From: Candidatus Methanovirga basalitermitum
Lineage (GTDB): Archaea; Methanobacteriota; Methanobacteria; Methanobacteriales; Methanobacteriaceae
Direction: 5' to 3'
Assembly: GCA_031284445.1 (NCBI GenBank)
Contig: JAISZW010000196.1
Span: 1 to 15,611 of the forward strand
Length of the DNA: 15,611 nt
The position numbers and the translations under genes are program-made. Below the pieces are notes generated by a model, which searched no databases, was not told the DNA's origin, and saw only the letters and a list, made by a program, of their open reading frames with translations. The number at the start of each line of letters is the position of its first letter. The first letter of the stretch is position 1. Shown in pieces: positions 7,592-14,952 of this stretch.

Positions 7592-8680
7592 TTGATAGAC
7601 CCATGGAATATCTCTAATGTTGATCATGAAAATATCATGGATCAGTTTGGAATAAGAAGATTTAGTGATGTTGTAGATAGTATAAAAGATCCTAATTTAT
7701 TAATGAGACGAGGCATCCTATTTGGACATAGAGATTTTAATTTAGTTCAAGAAAGAATAAATAAAAATAAGGATTTTATCTGTATAACTGGAATGATGCC
7801 AAGTGGAAAAATGCATATTGGTCATAAAATGGTTGTGGATCAGGTAAAATGGTATTTTAAACATAAAGGGAACATATTTATCTCAATAGCTGATATGGAA
7901 GCATATTCTACAAGAGGAAAATCGTTTGATGAAGGTAAAAAAATAGCTATTAATGAATATCTATCTAACTATCTTGCTTTAGGGTTGGACTTAACCCACA
8001 AAAATGTTAATGTCTATCTACAATCTGAATCTATGCCATTGAACGATTTATCATTTAAATTGTCCAAAAAGGTCAATATTTCTCAAATGAAAGCTATTTA
8101 TGGATTTAAAAGCACTACAAACATAGCACACCTTTACACTCCCCTAATCCAAGTAGCTGATATTTTATTGCCACAGACTGAAGACTTCTGCTCCCCAATG
8201 CCAACTATTGTTCCTGTAGGTATTGACCAAGATCCACATATAAGGTTAACAAGAGATATAGCCATTAGATTTAAAGATGAATTTGGTTTTACATCTCCTG
8301 GTTCAACATATCATAGATTTATCACTAGTTTAACAAATGAAAAAATGTCAAGTAGCAAACCAAAAACAGCTATTTTTTTAAATGATTCATCTAATGTTGC
8401 TGAAAAAAAAGTTAAAACAGCTAAAACTGGTGGAAGAGAAAGCTTAAAAGAACAAAAAGAATTAGGTGGATGTCCAGATAAATGTGTTGTCTATGAACTT
8501 CTTCTCTATCATCTAATTCCATCTGATAAAGAACTTGAAAAAGTTTATGATGAATGTAGAAATGGAACATTACTTTGTGGTGAATGTAAACAAATGACTT
8601 CTAATAAAATCAAGAATTTCCTTGAAGATTTAGCTATTAAAAGAGATGAATCCTTTGAAATAGCTGAGAATATATTTTAA
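7592..8680 (+). CDS. trpS: Tryptophan--tRNA ligase (archaeal/eukaryotic-like)
   Basis: 362 residues from TTG 7592. Two TTG codons are adjacent (7589 and 7592); GGTGA at 7583-7587 is correctly spaced only for the second, giving MIDPWNIS. It is a class I synthetase that charges tRNA-Trp. The HIGH signature is intact (PSGKMHIGHKM, HIGH at 75-78), as is KMSSS at 251-255 (LTNEKMSSSKP). The archaeal/eukaryotic subgroup is shown by IDQDPHIRLTRDIA and by the DPW opening. The full catalytic and anticodon-binding parts are present, including a Cys-rich segment near the C-terminus (LLCGECKQM) and a preceding GGCPDKC. It lies downstream of endA on the same strand and converges with the DtxR-family gene, leaving a 12-base gap. 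Confidence 0.97.
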   Translation: MIDPWNISNVDHENIMDQFGIRRFSDVVDSIKDPNLLMRRGILFGHRDFNLVQERINKNKDFICITGMMPSGKMHIGHKMVVDQVKWYFKHKGNIFISIADMEAYSTRGKSFDEGKKIAINEYLSNYLALGLDLTHKNVNVYLQSESMPLNDLSFKLSKKVNISQMKAIYGFKSTTNIAHLYTPLIQVADILLPQTEDFCSPMPTIVPVGIDQDPHIRLTRDIAIRFKDEFGFTSPGSTYHRFITSLTNEKMSSSKPKTAIFLNDSSNVAEKKVKTAKTGGRESLKEQKELGGCPDKCVVYELLLYHLIPSDKELEKVYDECRNGTLLCGECKQMTSNKIKNFLEDLAIKRDESFEIAENIF

Positions 8681-8692
8681 ATAAATGTTCAT

Positions 8693-9406
8693 CTATATTG
8701 ATTCTAATTTAATAAAAACATTATTTGATATATCTTGTGTTATCTCTATATTGTTTTCATTTACTTTAATTTTTATAGGTTCTTGTTCATCGATCTTATT
8801 TTCAAGTTGAATTTTAGTTCCAATAGCTATTCCTAAACTTATAAGTTTGGGGAGAATAGTTGAGCTTCCTCCTCGAATAAATGCCACTTCTCCTTTCTCA
8901 TCATCTAATAGCTGAGAGATAGGAACTAAATTATGGTCTCTAATCCCAATCTCGCTAATTTCTTCATTAGTTTGACATTCCTCACAGTTATCAAAATCAT
9001 AATCACAGTAAGGAATTAATTTACCATCAGGACAAAAATCTGGATGTTTTAATATCAAACACATTGCCCTTTCAGCTTCATCTGAAAGACTATGTTCCAT
9101 TTTACATGCTTCATCATGAATATTTTTATCTGTAATATTTAAAACATTTGATAAAAACTTTTCAAGAATTCTATGCTTTCTTGTTATTTTCTTTCCAATT
9201 TTTAAACCTTTATCTGTTAAAATTGCTCCTTTATAAGGCTCATAATTAATATATCCATTTGAAGATAATTTTTTAAGCATTCCTGTAACACTACCAGGAG
9301 CTAATCCTAAAACTTTTGATATTTTAGTTGTAGAAACACCCTTATCCTTACTTCCATAGCGATATAAAACCTCTAAATATTCCTCAATATTTTCACTTAA
9401 TTTCAT
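8693..9406 (-). CDS. DtxR/MntR-family metal-dependent transcriptional regulator with C-terminal FeoA-like domain
   Basis: 237 residues. An N-terminal winged helix (about 5-65, with LGLAPGSVTGMLKKL as recognition helix) is followed by the dimerisation and metal-binding domain (about 66-145), and then a FeoA/SH3-like domain (about 160-237). Offset by one from C. diphtheriae DtxR, I see H78, E82, H97, C101, E104 and H105, matching its H79, E83, H98, C102, E105 and H106. The Cys at 101 is the DtxR/IdeR (iron) version rather than the MntR one, so iron is the likelier co-repressor; this is inference. Unusually, further cysteines lie at 116, 125, 134, 141 and 144, in and after HPDFCPDG. The start has GGTGA four bases upstream of the ATG. 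A small palindrome at the promoter may be its own operator. Confidence 0.93.
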   Translation of the reverse strand: MKLSENIEEYLEVLYRYGSKDKGVSTTKISKVLGLAPGSVTGMLKKLSSNGYINYEPYKGAILTDKGLKIGKKITRKHRILEKFLSNVLNITDKNIHDEACKMEHSLSDEAERAMCLILKHPDFCPDGKLIPYCDYDFDNCEECQTNEEISEIGIRDHNLVPISQLLDDEKGEVAFIRGGSSTILPKLISLGIAIGTKIQLENKIDEQEPIKIKVNENNIEITQDISNNVFIKLESI

Positions 9407-9437
9407 TAAATCACCTGTTGGAGTTTTTAATTACCTG

Positions 9438-9452
9438 ATTATTTCTAATAAT
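9438..9452. promoter_or_regulatory. Small palindrome at the metalloregulator promoter, possible operator
   Basis: attatttctaataat is a perfect 6+3+6 inverted repeat. A minus-strand TATA-like sequence lies at about 9460-9469, placing the palindrome at the expected transcription start. In such AT-rich DNA it could arise by chance. Confidence 0.25.
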
Positions 9453-9593
9453 ACAAATAGATATTTAAAAAACATCTTTAATATAAACTTACTTTAAAAA
9501 AAATAGAATTTAGAGAATATTATTTAATAGAAATAAAGGTTGTTAATCATTTTTATTTATTTTGTATTATAGATAAGAAGATTAATTTAAAAT

Positions 9594-9839
9594 TTATTCC
9601 TCTTTAAAATTTTCAATTAGATTTTTTAAAGACTTTTCTAAGCCTTGTTTTCCACTCTCCACTCCTTCAACAATTTCCTCATATCTGATGTATTTCTCTA
9701 TTTTAACTGCTTTTTCACCAATTCCAGATAGCCTAAATTTATGTTCACTATCACCTATTGAAAGAGAAAGTTCTTCTCTCTTAAGATCATCTTTAAATTC
9801 TAAAGCTTTATTCTTTAATTTGTCAACTAATTCATCCAT
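9594..9839 (-). CDS. Small charged protein of unknown function
   Basis: 81 residues, MDELVDKLKNKALEFKDD at the start, rich in Glu and Lys, with no membrane segment, signal or Cys. An amphipathic helix at about 1-22, a short strand-like middle (ELSLSIGDSEHKFRLSG) and a C-terminal amphipathic helix (about 58-80) can be predicted by eye. I do not recognise the family. Support for it being real: codon use like its neighbours, a GTGAT ribosome-site-like sequence just before the ATG, and minus-strand TATA-like sequences at about 9851-9877. It sits 187 bases upstream of the DtxR-family gene on the same strand; whether they share a transcript is unclear. Confidence 0.6.
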   Translation of the reverse strand: MDELVDKLKNKALEFKDDLKREELSLSIGDSEHKFRLSGIGEKAVKIEKYIRYEEIVEGVESGKQGLEKSLKNLIENFKEE

Positions 9840-9955
9840 ATTATCACGATTTTATATAAAACAGTTTATAAATATTTTTGCAGTTTTAGAATATATAGTT
9901 ATTTAATATGTAGTTAATTTTTTAAAATCATTATTATTATGAGGGTGTAACTTTT

Positions 9956-10023
9956 TGTGGAGTTTTTCTAAAACTTTCAAAACTATTTATAAATAAAAAT
10001 AAATTTTTCCAAATAACTCCACA
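9956..10023. repeat. 9-bp inverted repeats flanking about 50 bases
   Basis: tgtggagtt at 9956-9964 is matched inversely by aactccaca at 10015-10023, with partial matching on both sides (T-runs outside, gtt/aac inside). The interior is AT-rich with no gene. It could be a hairpin-forming intergenic element or a MITE-like remnant. Confidence 0.5.
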
Positions 10024-10080
10024 CTTTTTTTTTACAATCTCTAACATTAAATATTATACATATTAATAAATTCTTATTAT

Positions 10081-10203
10081 TAATATATTTTTTTTTTATT
10101 AATGTATTTTTTTTAAAAGAGTTAATAAAAACCCAAAATAACATAATATATTTTTTTATTAATATATTTTTTTTAAAAGAGTTAATAAAACCCCAAAATA
10201 ACA
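10081..10203. repeat. Two-unit tandem repeat of about 60 bp
   Basis: Unit 1 (10081-10143, 63 bases) and unit 2 (10144-10203, 60 bases) are nearly identical. The length difference is a T-run of ten versus seven, and there are two substitutions. Both contain ttttttttaaaagagttaa and end in cccaaaataaca. Unit 2 ends two bases before the methyltransferase stop codon, so both lie in its 3' flank and may supply T- or A-rich termination signals. Confidence 0.9.
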
Positions 10204-10205
10204 GA

Positions 10206-11006
10206 TTAATATGTTTTTATAGTTTCTATTCCTCCACCTAATTCATATTCAAGGAATATACTTATTTCATCACCTTTTTTAACATGTTCTTTTTTAATTG
10301 GAATTAAAAGAGGAGGGTTTAACATTGATGTTGGACCACAAATAAGATCTTCTGCTAATTTTGTGAAGGTGGTTATCTTAATAGAATTTAGAATACCATC
10401 CAAATCAATTTTAAAGATTAATTTAGTTTTAAATTTTAAATCGATTTTTTTATAGAAATCTACTTCGCTAAAATTAATAAAGTTACCTAAAATTTTATAT
10501 GAAATTTTATTTTCTTGACTTAGATTATTTTCATCATCATAACAAACATGATCTAATTGTTTACTTGTTGATATTGGTTCTGCGATGCTTATAACACTAC
10601 TTGGAATTATTGTACCATTAGATTTTAGATATTTGAGAACATGGTTAATAATTAAAGCCTGTTCTTCATCAATTAATCCAGTATCTAATGTTTCACAAAT
10701 TATTAAATCTGCTTTATCTTTAAATTCATGATCTAAAATATCTTCACAGATTACTTCAACATTTATATTTTTTAGGCTACATTTAGCTTTTTTAACTATA
10801 TTTGAATCTTTATCAATAGCTATTACTTTTTTTACTATTTTAGAAGCAAAGTATGATAAAACACCACTTCCACAGCCTAAATCATAGGCTATAAGGAAGC
10901 CATTATCATTTTTTAGGTGAACTTCATCAATAACTTCAAAAAAAGCAGATAACCTTTCAAAGTCTTTTAATAGATCTTGATGATACTTTGTTACTTCAAA
11001 TAACAT
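10206..11006 (-). CDS. Class I SAM-dependent methyltransferase resembling protein arginine methyltransferases
   Basis: 266 residues. Motif I is DLGCGSGVLS at 42-51, the acidic post-I residue is D65 in VIAIDKD, and post-motif EDILDH lies near 88-93. ICETLDTGLIDEE at 103-115 carries two Glu residues (E105, E114) nine apart, the spacing of the PRMT double-E loop (PRMT1 E144 and E153). The C-terminal part is beta-rich and ends with PPLLIPIKKEHVKKGDEISI and an acidic strand, resembling the PRMT barrel in which THW is followed by VKKGD. The exact THW triplet is absent. It therefore may methylate protein Arg or another guanidine or amide; the substrate is inferred only weakly. It lies 97 bases downstream of nikR on the same strand, and only a weak GAG ribosome site precedes the ATG. 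Confidence 0.8.
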   Translation of the reverse strand: MLFEVTKYHQDLLKDFERLSAFFEVIDEVHLKNDNGFLIAYDLGCGSGVLSYFASKIVKKVIAIDKDSNIVKKAKCSLKNINVEVICEDILDHEFKDKADLIICETLDTGLIDEEQALIINHVLKYLKSNGTIIPSSVISIAEPISTSKQLDHVCYDDENNLSQENKISYKILGNFINFSEVDFYKKIDLKFKTKLIFKIDLDGILNSIKITTFTKLAEDLICGPTSMLNPPLLIPIKKEHVKKGDEISIFLEYELGGGIETIKTY

Positions 11007-11103
11007 TTTAAAAAAACTCTAAATAATATACTTAAAGCATATTGTTAACATGACAAAAAATAAATGTAGAAATAAAAAAATTAAAAACTATAAAGTATTA
11101 AAA

Positions 11104-11523
<420 letters not shown>

Positions 11524-11563
11524 TTTATCTCTCTTGTCATGACTTTTTTAAAATGCATAAAAG

Positions 11564-11592
11564 TTTAATCACAGTCTTTAAACATGATTAAA
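11564..11592. promoter_or_regulatory. Candidate NikR operator upstream of nikR
   Basis: tttaatca (11564-11571) and tgattaaa (11585-11592) form a perfect 8-bp inverted repeat with a 13-base spacer. It lies 41-69 bases before the nikR ATG and directly downstream of the minus-strand TATA box at about 11602-11611, so it would cover the transcription start. NikR binds dyad-symmetric operators with spaced half-sites (family knowledge); this half-site sequence differs from the E. coli GTATGA motif. Confidence 0.5.
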
Positions 11593-11601
11593 GCTTTAAA
11601 C

Positions 11602-11611
11602 TATATAAAAT
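11602..11611 (-). promoter_or_regulatory. Candidate TATA box for nikR
   Basis: The minus strand reads TTTTATATAG, about 80 bases before the nikR start and 10 bases upstream of the inverted repeat. Confidence 0.45.
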
Positions 11612-11744
11612 TTTAAAAATTATTTTAATGATATTATAAAACTATTTATTATATATTAATATTACAATCATATTTAAAATTTATTATAACAAGGTCTCAA
11701 AAATGTAAAAAATCAACGGAATTTTAGTGCTTATTTAACATGAT

Positions 11745-12115
11745 ATATCATCAAATTCCATAATTTTTCATCTTCAGGTGAAAAACCTTCTTTTACAAGG
11801 ATTTTTTTTATTTAATAGCTTGCATTAGCTTTATATTTAGATCCATCAATAGCAATACTGCTTAAATTAAGCATTCTTGCTTCTTTAGATAATTCTATCG
11901 TAGCTTTAAAAACTTCTCTAATCAAATCTTTCATGTTTATTTAAAACAGCTTATGGTGTTATGCTCTATTGTTTGATATCCTGTTAAGTACATGCATGCA
12001 ACATCTCTTTCTATGCCTTTGCTAATTTTACGGCTAAAAATGCTATCAATAGCTCCAGCTATTAATGATGTTTATCATCATATACATGTCATGAGCAACT
12101 TGAGAAGTCTTAAAC
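11745..12115 (-). pseudogene. IS1182-family-like transposase remnant (N-terminal part)
   Basis: On the minus strand, AGAIDSIFSRKISKGIERD and VACMYLTGYQTIEHNTISCF (about 12060-11944) are followed, past a TAA and a frame change, by KDLIREVFKATIELSKEARM and LNLSSIAIDGSKYKANASY (about 11937-11815), then another stop and KILVKEGFSPEDEKLW to about 11745. The order (SSRKIE-like block, DVACMYLTG, TISRFR-like block, then the IDGSKYKANAS block with the first catalytic Asp) is that of IS1182-type transposases. A fragment TSQVAHDMYMMINII in another frame (about 12110-12066) may be the preceding part. The rest of the roughly 450-500-residue protein is absent, so only a broken N-terminal piece remains. Confidence 0.7.
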
Positions 12116-12532
12116 TTATGTTATTTCTCTGTATTTTTTTTATACTTGGGGTTATGTATTCCCTGACCTTTTCCACTAAAAAACATTCTAATCGCGATTA
12201 ACATAGTCCCTTAGTCTGCGGATAACAAATCCATATTTTTATTGTATGATAATCGTATTCCACCAACTACATAATTTTTATTTCTCTACATTACAATGTG
12301 ATATTTTATTATATATAAAACTAACCATTTTCAGAACATATAGAAAAATAGTTGTGCAAAATTTACTTATATGTACTTTTAGAAATTTAGTTTGATTATG
12401 AGTATATGAAATTTGAGCGATTTTATCATTATTTTTTGTATTTTAAGACACCATGTTATTTAATATAAAAATTTTCATTGCAATAGAATATTTGAAAGTT
12501 TTGGTATAATTACTATTCACTTAATACATCAT
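12116..12532. other. Non-coding AT-rich stretch beside transposon remnants
   Basis: No open frame with coding character. Part of it (to about 12250) may be the eroded N-terminus of the IS1182-like transposase. I see no promoter, RNA or repeat that I can support in the rest. Confidence 0.45.
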
Positions 12533-13180
12533 GGGTAGTGTAAAAAAAATATCCAATGGTGTCAACTTAAGGAATTTTTCATCTAATTATTCTTAATTTC
12601 ATTTGTTTTCTTTTAAAAATTTTTCCTATTATTATATGTACCTCTTTTCTTCGATTTTACTCTATTTCGATCTGTAGATAGCTTTTCTTCAGTTTTTATT
12701 AAATATTTTGAGAGAATAGATTATAATAAGGTGGATGAAGCTTCATTTACTGCAAATATGGGTTAAAAAGTTTTATAATTGGTGTGAGTAGCAATTTGAT
12801 CATTATAGATATGTATTTAGATGCTGCTATGCCAGTATAAAATTATTTAAGAGGTGATAAACCATTAGTTTTGAATTTTTAGTATTAAACTAACAATAAT
12901 GAATGTGATAGCAATGAAAAATTTCTTAGGTTGATAGCATTGGGAAGCTTAGTGACAAAAATTAAGTTTTTTACTATAAGTTCATAAAATTTTTGGAAAA
13001 ATTAAAGGTGTTTAACATTCCAAAATAAGGTAAAGATTGATTTAATGAAAAATGCTTTAAATTAATTTTTAATGATTTTAATAAATATATAGTGAATTTA
13101 AGCGAAATTTATTTGTATTTTTAGAAACATCTTATATTTCTACTTTAAAACATTTGATGGGATAATAAATTACACATCCC
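12533..13180 (+). mobile_element. Possible second decayed insertion element
   Basis: The left end gggtagtgtaa (12533-12543) and the inverse of the right end, gggatgtgtaa (inverse of 13170-13180), match at 9 of 11 positions, followed by a looser AT-rich match. Between them a plus-strand frame gives coding-like pieces split by stops: YGLKSFIIGVSSNLIIIDMY, then LDAAMPV, NYLRGDKPLVLNF and EKFLRLIALGSLVTKIKFF (about 12757-12980). I do not recognise the family. The combination of inverted ends and an eroded reading frame suggests a transposon remnant. Confidence 0.35.
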
Positions 13181-13299
13181 TCATTTTTTCATGAAAATCT
13201 AACAACCTAAAGATATATAAATATCTAAAAAAATATAATTTTAGTAGAAGTTATATGTATTTTAGATATAAGTTTCTATTGATAAATTAAGGTGTTTAC

Positions 13300-13461
13300 A
13301 TGACTAAAGCTAAGTGTAAAATTTGTGGATATGTTTATGATCCTGAAAAAGGAGAGAAACGAAGAGGTATAGCTCCAGGCACAGAATGGAGTGGTGTCCC
13401 CGATGATTTCAGATGTCCTTCTTGTGGAGCTGCAAAGAAGAGTTTTGTTGAAATAAATTAA
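13300..13461 (+). CDS. Rubredoxin
   Basis: 53 residues. Two iron-binding knuckles are intact: CKICG (C6, C9) and CPSCG (C39, C42), with the usual YVYDPEKG after the first and GIAPGTEWSGVPDDF before the second. It is a small Fe(SCys)4 electron carrier in the cytoplasm; in methanogens rubredoxins feed oxygen- and peroxide-reducing enzymes such as FprA or rubrerythrin (family knowledge). GGTGT lies five bases upstream of the ATG. Lys/Arg-rich between the knuckles (EKGEKRRG), it is more basic than the second copy. A TATA-like sequence is at about 13213-13221. No partner enzyme is in the window. Confidence 0.97.
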   Translation: MTKAKCKICGYVYDPEKGEKRRGIAPGTEWSGVPDDFRCPSCGAAKKSFVEIN

Positions 13462-13551
13462 TTGCTTAAATGGTCTTGAAATAGTTATTTAAGATATTTC
13501 TATATAAAATATATTTAAATTGGATTTTACTATTTTATTAGAGGTGATAAT

Positions 13552-13710
13552 ATGGATAAATATGTTTGTGAAATTTGTGGTTATGTATACGATCCTGAAG
13601 CAGGTGATCCTGATAATGGAGTAGATACAAGAACTGATTTTTCTGATATTGATAATACTTGGGTTTGTCCAATATGTGGAGCATCAAAAGAAGATTTTAC
13701 ACCACAATAA
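13552..13710 (+). CDS. Rubredoxin, acidic second copy
   Basis: 52 residues with both knuckles intact: CEICG (C6, C9) and CPICG (C39, C42). The N-terminal half is standard (YVYDPEAGDPDNG), but the middle is divergent. Where most rubredoxins have GIAPGT and LPDDW, this one has GVDTRTDFSDIDNTW, losing the conserved prolines. It is markedly acidic, unlike the basic upstream copy. GAGGTGA lies four bases before the ATG, and a TATA-like tatataaaat sits at 13501-13510. It follows the first rubredoxin by 90 bases and may have its own promoter. A hairpin plus T-run follows. Different charge suggests a different redox partner (inference). Confidence 0.95.
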   Translation: MDKYVCEICGYVYDPEAGDPDNGVDTRTDFSDIDNTWVCPICGASKEDFTPQ

Positions 13711-13731
13711 CCTTTAATTTTTGTAATTTGC

Positions 13732-13759
13732 CTTTTAAGAGGGTTGTTAAAAGCTTTTT
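13732..13759 (+). terminator. Hairpin followed by T-run after the rubredoxin pair
   Basis: cttttaa (13732-13738) pairs with ttaaaag (13747-13753) around an 8-base loop and is followed by cttttt. It lies 21 bases after the second rubredoxin stop. Archaeal termination mainly needs the T-run. Confidence 0.5.
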
Positions 13760-13870
13760 AATTGTATGAAACTTTATAAATATTTTAATAGAATTATAAA
13801 ATTATAATTTGACCTTATTTAATTAAATATTTAGAATCTAAAAAATCAAAATATGAAGTACAATTAAGTT

Positions 13871-13878
13871 TATATATG
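13871..13878 (+). promoter_or_regulatory. TATA box of the SRP RNA gene
   Basis: tatatatg ends 20 bases, and is centred about 24 bases, before the proposed RNA 5' end at 13898, the normal archaeal spacing. Confidence 0.55.
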
Positions 13879-13897
13879 ATTAACACCATAACATTAT

Positions 13898-14205
13898 ATG
13901 GCTAGACTGGAGGGTTAGAGGTCCTCTGTAAGCACAAACCCTCTTTGGTGCGGTTGAAGTTCAAGGGGCGGCTTGTTGAATAAGTAATCGCCTGATAAAT
14001 TAGCATAGAAGCTTTGTCCTACAGGATTAGTGGTCATAAGGTCTTAACTGGAGGGTTAAGATAAATTATGTTTGTTATAGGAATGTGTTAGGCATGGAAA
14101 TGAGCAGCTCTACTATAAACAACTGATGCTTGTAGATAAACGAGGTGGAGTTAATTTCTCAGATAACTTTTATTTATGATTCAGGTCCACCTTTGAATAT
14201 GCCAT
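13898..14205 (+). ncRNA. Signal recognition particle 7S RNA (archaeal type)
   Basis: A GC-rich island in AT-rich DNA. The 5' part (gctagactggagggttagagg ... ccctctttggtgcggttgaa) fits the helix 2-4 region of archaeal SRP RNA. The SRP54-binding helix 8 tip is visible as ggcatggaaatgagcagc at 14091-14108, with GGAA and AGCAGC. The 5' atggc (13898-13902) can pair with gccat (14201-14205), closing helix 1, and the length of about 308 nt matches archaeal 7S RNAs. It assembles with SRP19 and SRP54 and directs ribosomes to the membrane. The ends are inferred from helix 1 and the TATA distance, so allow a few bases. tRNA-Ser follows 8 bases later, an arrangement I recall for M. thermautotrophicus, and is probably co-transcribed. 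Confidence 0.9.
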
Positions 14206-14213
14206 TATTACTT

Positions 14214-14298
14214 GTCGGGGTGGCCCAGCCTGGTACGGCGTTGGACTGCTAATCCAATGATCCCTTGGATCACACGGGTTCAAATCCCGTCCCCGGCG
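14214..14298 (+). tRNA. tRNA-Ser (anticodon GCU)
   Basis: The 85-nt gene folds as a class II tRNA. The acceptor gtcgggg pairs with ccccggc (one U-G pair), the anticodon stem ttgga/tccaa encloses loop ctgctaa with GCU at 14248-14250, a long variable arm (tgatcccttggatca) is present, and the T arm is acggg/cccgt. The discriminator is G (14298), as expected for serine. CCA is not encoded. It reads AGC/AGU codons. It lies directly behind the SRP RNA. Confidence 0.97.
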
Positions 14299-14300
14299 CT

Positions 14301-14310
14301 GTTTTTTTTT
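14301..14310 (+). terminator. T-run terminator after tRNA-Ser
   Basis: A G followed by nine Ts begins two bases after the tRNA discriminator; such T-runs terminate archaeal RNA polymerase. Confidence 0.7.
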
Positions 14311-14352
14311 AGATACTGTATTTTAATTAACCTATTAATCAAGAATATTTCG

Positions 14353-14952
14353 TTAAATAATCAAATTTCCACTTCCCTCTCTTAGAATAACAGGTTCTTT
14401 TTTAGTTAAATCAACCACGGTCGAAAATTTATCTGGTTTTAAAGGTCCTACATCAATAGCTAAATCAACATCATAATCTAATTGTTTAACTATCTTTTTT
14501 GGAGTGGATAATGTTTCCATTGAGGACTTATTAGCACTTGTAGCAGTTATAGGAAAGATTTTTGAAAGTTCAATAGCTATTTTATTCTTTGGAACTCTGA
14601 CTCCAATTTTATTACTACTTCTATCAAAAAATTTAAAACCTAATCCTCTTTTTTTATACATTATGAATGTGAACGAACCTGGAAGATTTTTGTTTAAAAT
14701 ACTAATATTCCTTTTATTTCCTTCTACTAACATTAAAACTGACTTAATGGATGGGAAACATGCAGATACAGGTTTATATTCATTTCTTTTCTTAATGTTA
14801 TACAACTTTTTAACAGCATAACCATCAAACAGGTTTACACCCAAACCATAAACCGTATCAGTAGGATAAATAATTGTTCCACCTTCTGAGAGAATATGAA
14901 CAGCATAATCTATTATTTCTAAATCATTAGCTTTCATCTTTAAAATTTCCAT
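14353..14952 (-). CDS. Threonylcarbamoyl-AMP synthase, Sua5/YciO/YrdC family
   Basis: 199 residues, the short single-domain YrdC form without the extra Sua5 C-terminal domain. It makes L-threonylcarbamoyladenylate from Thr, bicarbonate and ATP for t6A37 of ANN-decoding tRNAs (family knowledge). Motifs seen: GGTIIYPTDTVYGLG (24-38), NIKKRNEYKPVS (52-63, with K54, R56 and K60 in place of the KxR...K set), PGSFT (91-95), GVRVP (117-121) and TATSANKS (136-143), then STVVDL and ILREGSG near the end. GAGGGATGC lies just before the ATG. It is convergent with SRP RNA/tRNA-Ser. tRNA-Ser(GCU) next door is itself a t6A substrate, but I regard the neighbourhood as coincidence. Confidence 0.95.
   Translation of the reverse strand: MEILKMKANDLEIIDYAVHILSEGGTIIYPTDTVYGLGVNLFDGYAVKKLYNIKKRNEYKPVSACFPSIKSVLMLVEGNKRNISILNKNLPGSFTFIMYKKRGLGFKFFDRSSNKIGVRVPKNKIAIELSKIFPITATSANKSSMETLSTPKKIVKQLDYDVDLAIDVGPLKPDKFSTVVDLTKKEPVILREGSGNLII

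Larger units (their letters stand above)
9840..10205. other. Repeat-rich intergenic spacer
   Basis: No gene. Next to 9840 are TATA-like sequences for the small minus-strand gene. The remainder is made up of the inverted-repeat element and the two-unit tandem repeat listed separately, joined by T-rich DNA. Confidence 0.6.

Noticed and set aside
9688..9906. Plus-strand open frame opposite the small charged gene
   Set aside because: No ribosome site and product composition of a shadow frame (Ser/Phe/Leu); the minus-strand frame has promoter and ribosome-site signals.
10081..10203. Tandem units considered as a CRISPR array
   Set aside because: The two units adjoin directly with no unique spacers and no cas genes are present.
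11992..12201. Plus-strand open frame of 69 codons
   Set aside because: It is opposite the IS1182-like transposase fragments, which have recognisable family motifs; the plus-strand product does not.
14504..14821. Plus-strand open frame of 105 codons
   Set aside because: Lies entirely opposite the Sua5/YrdC gene, whose motifs are unmistakable.
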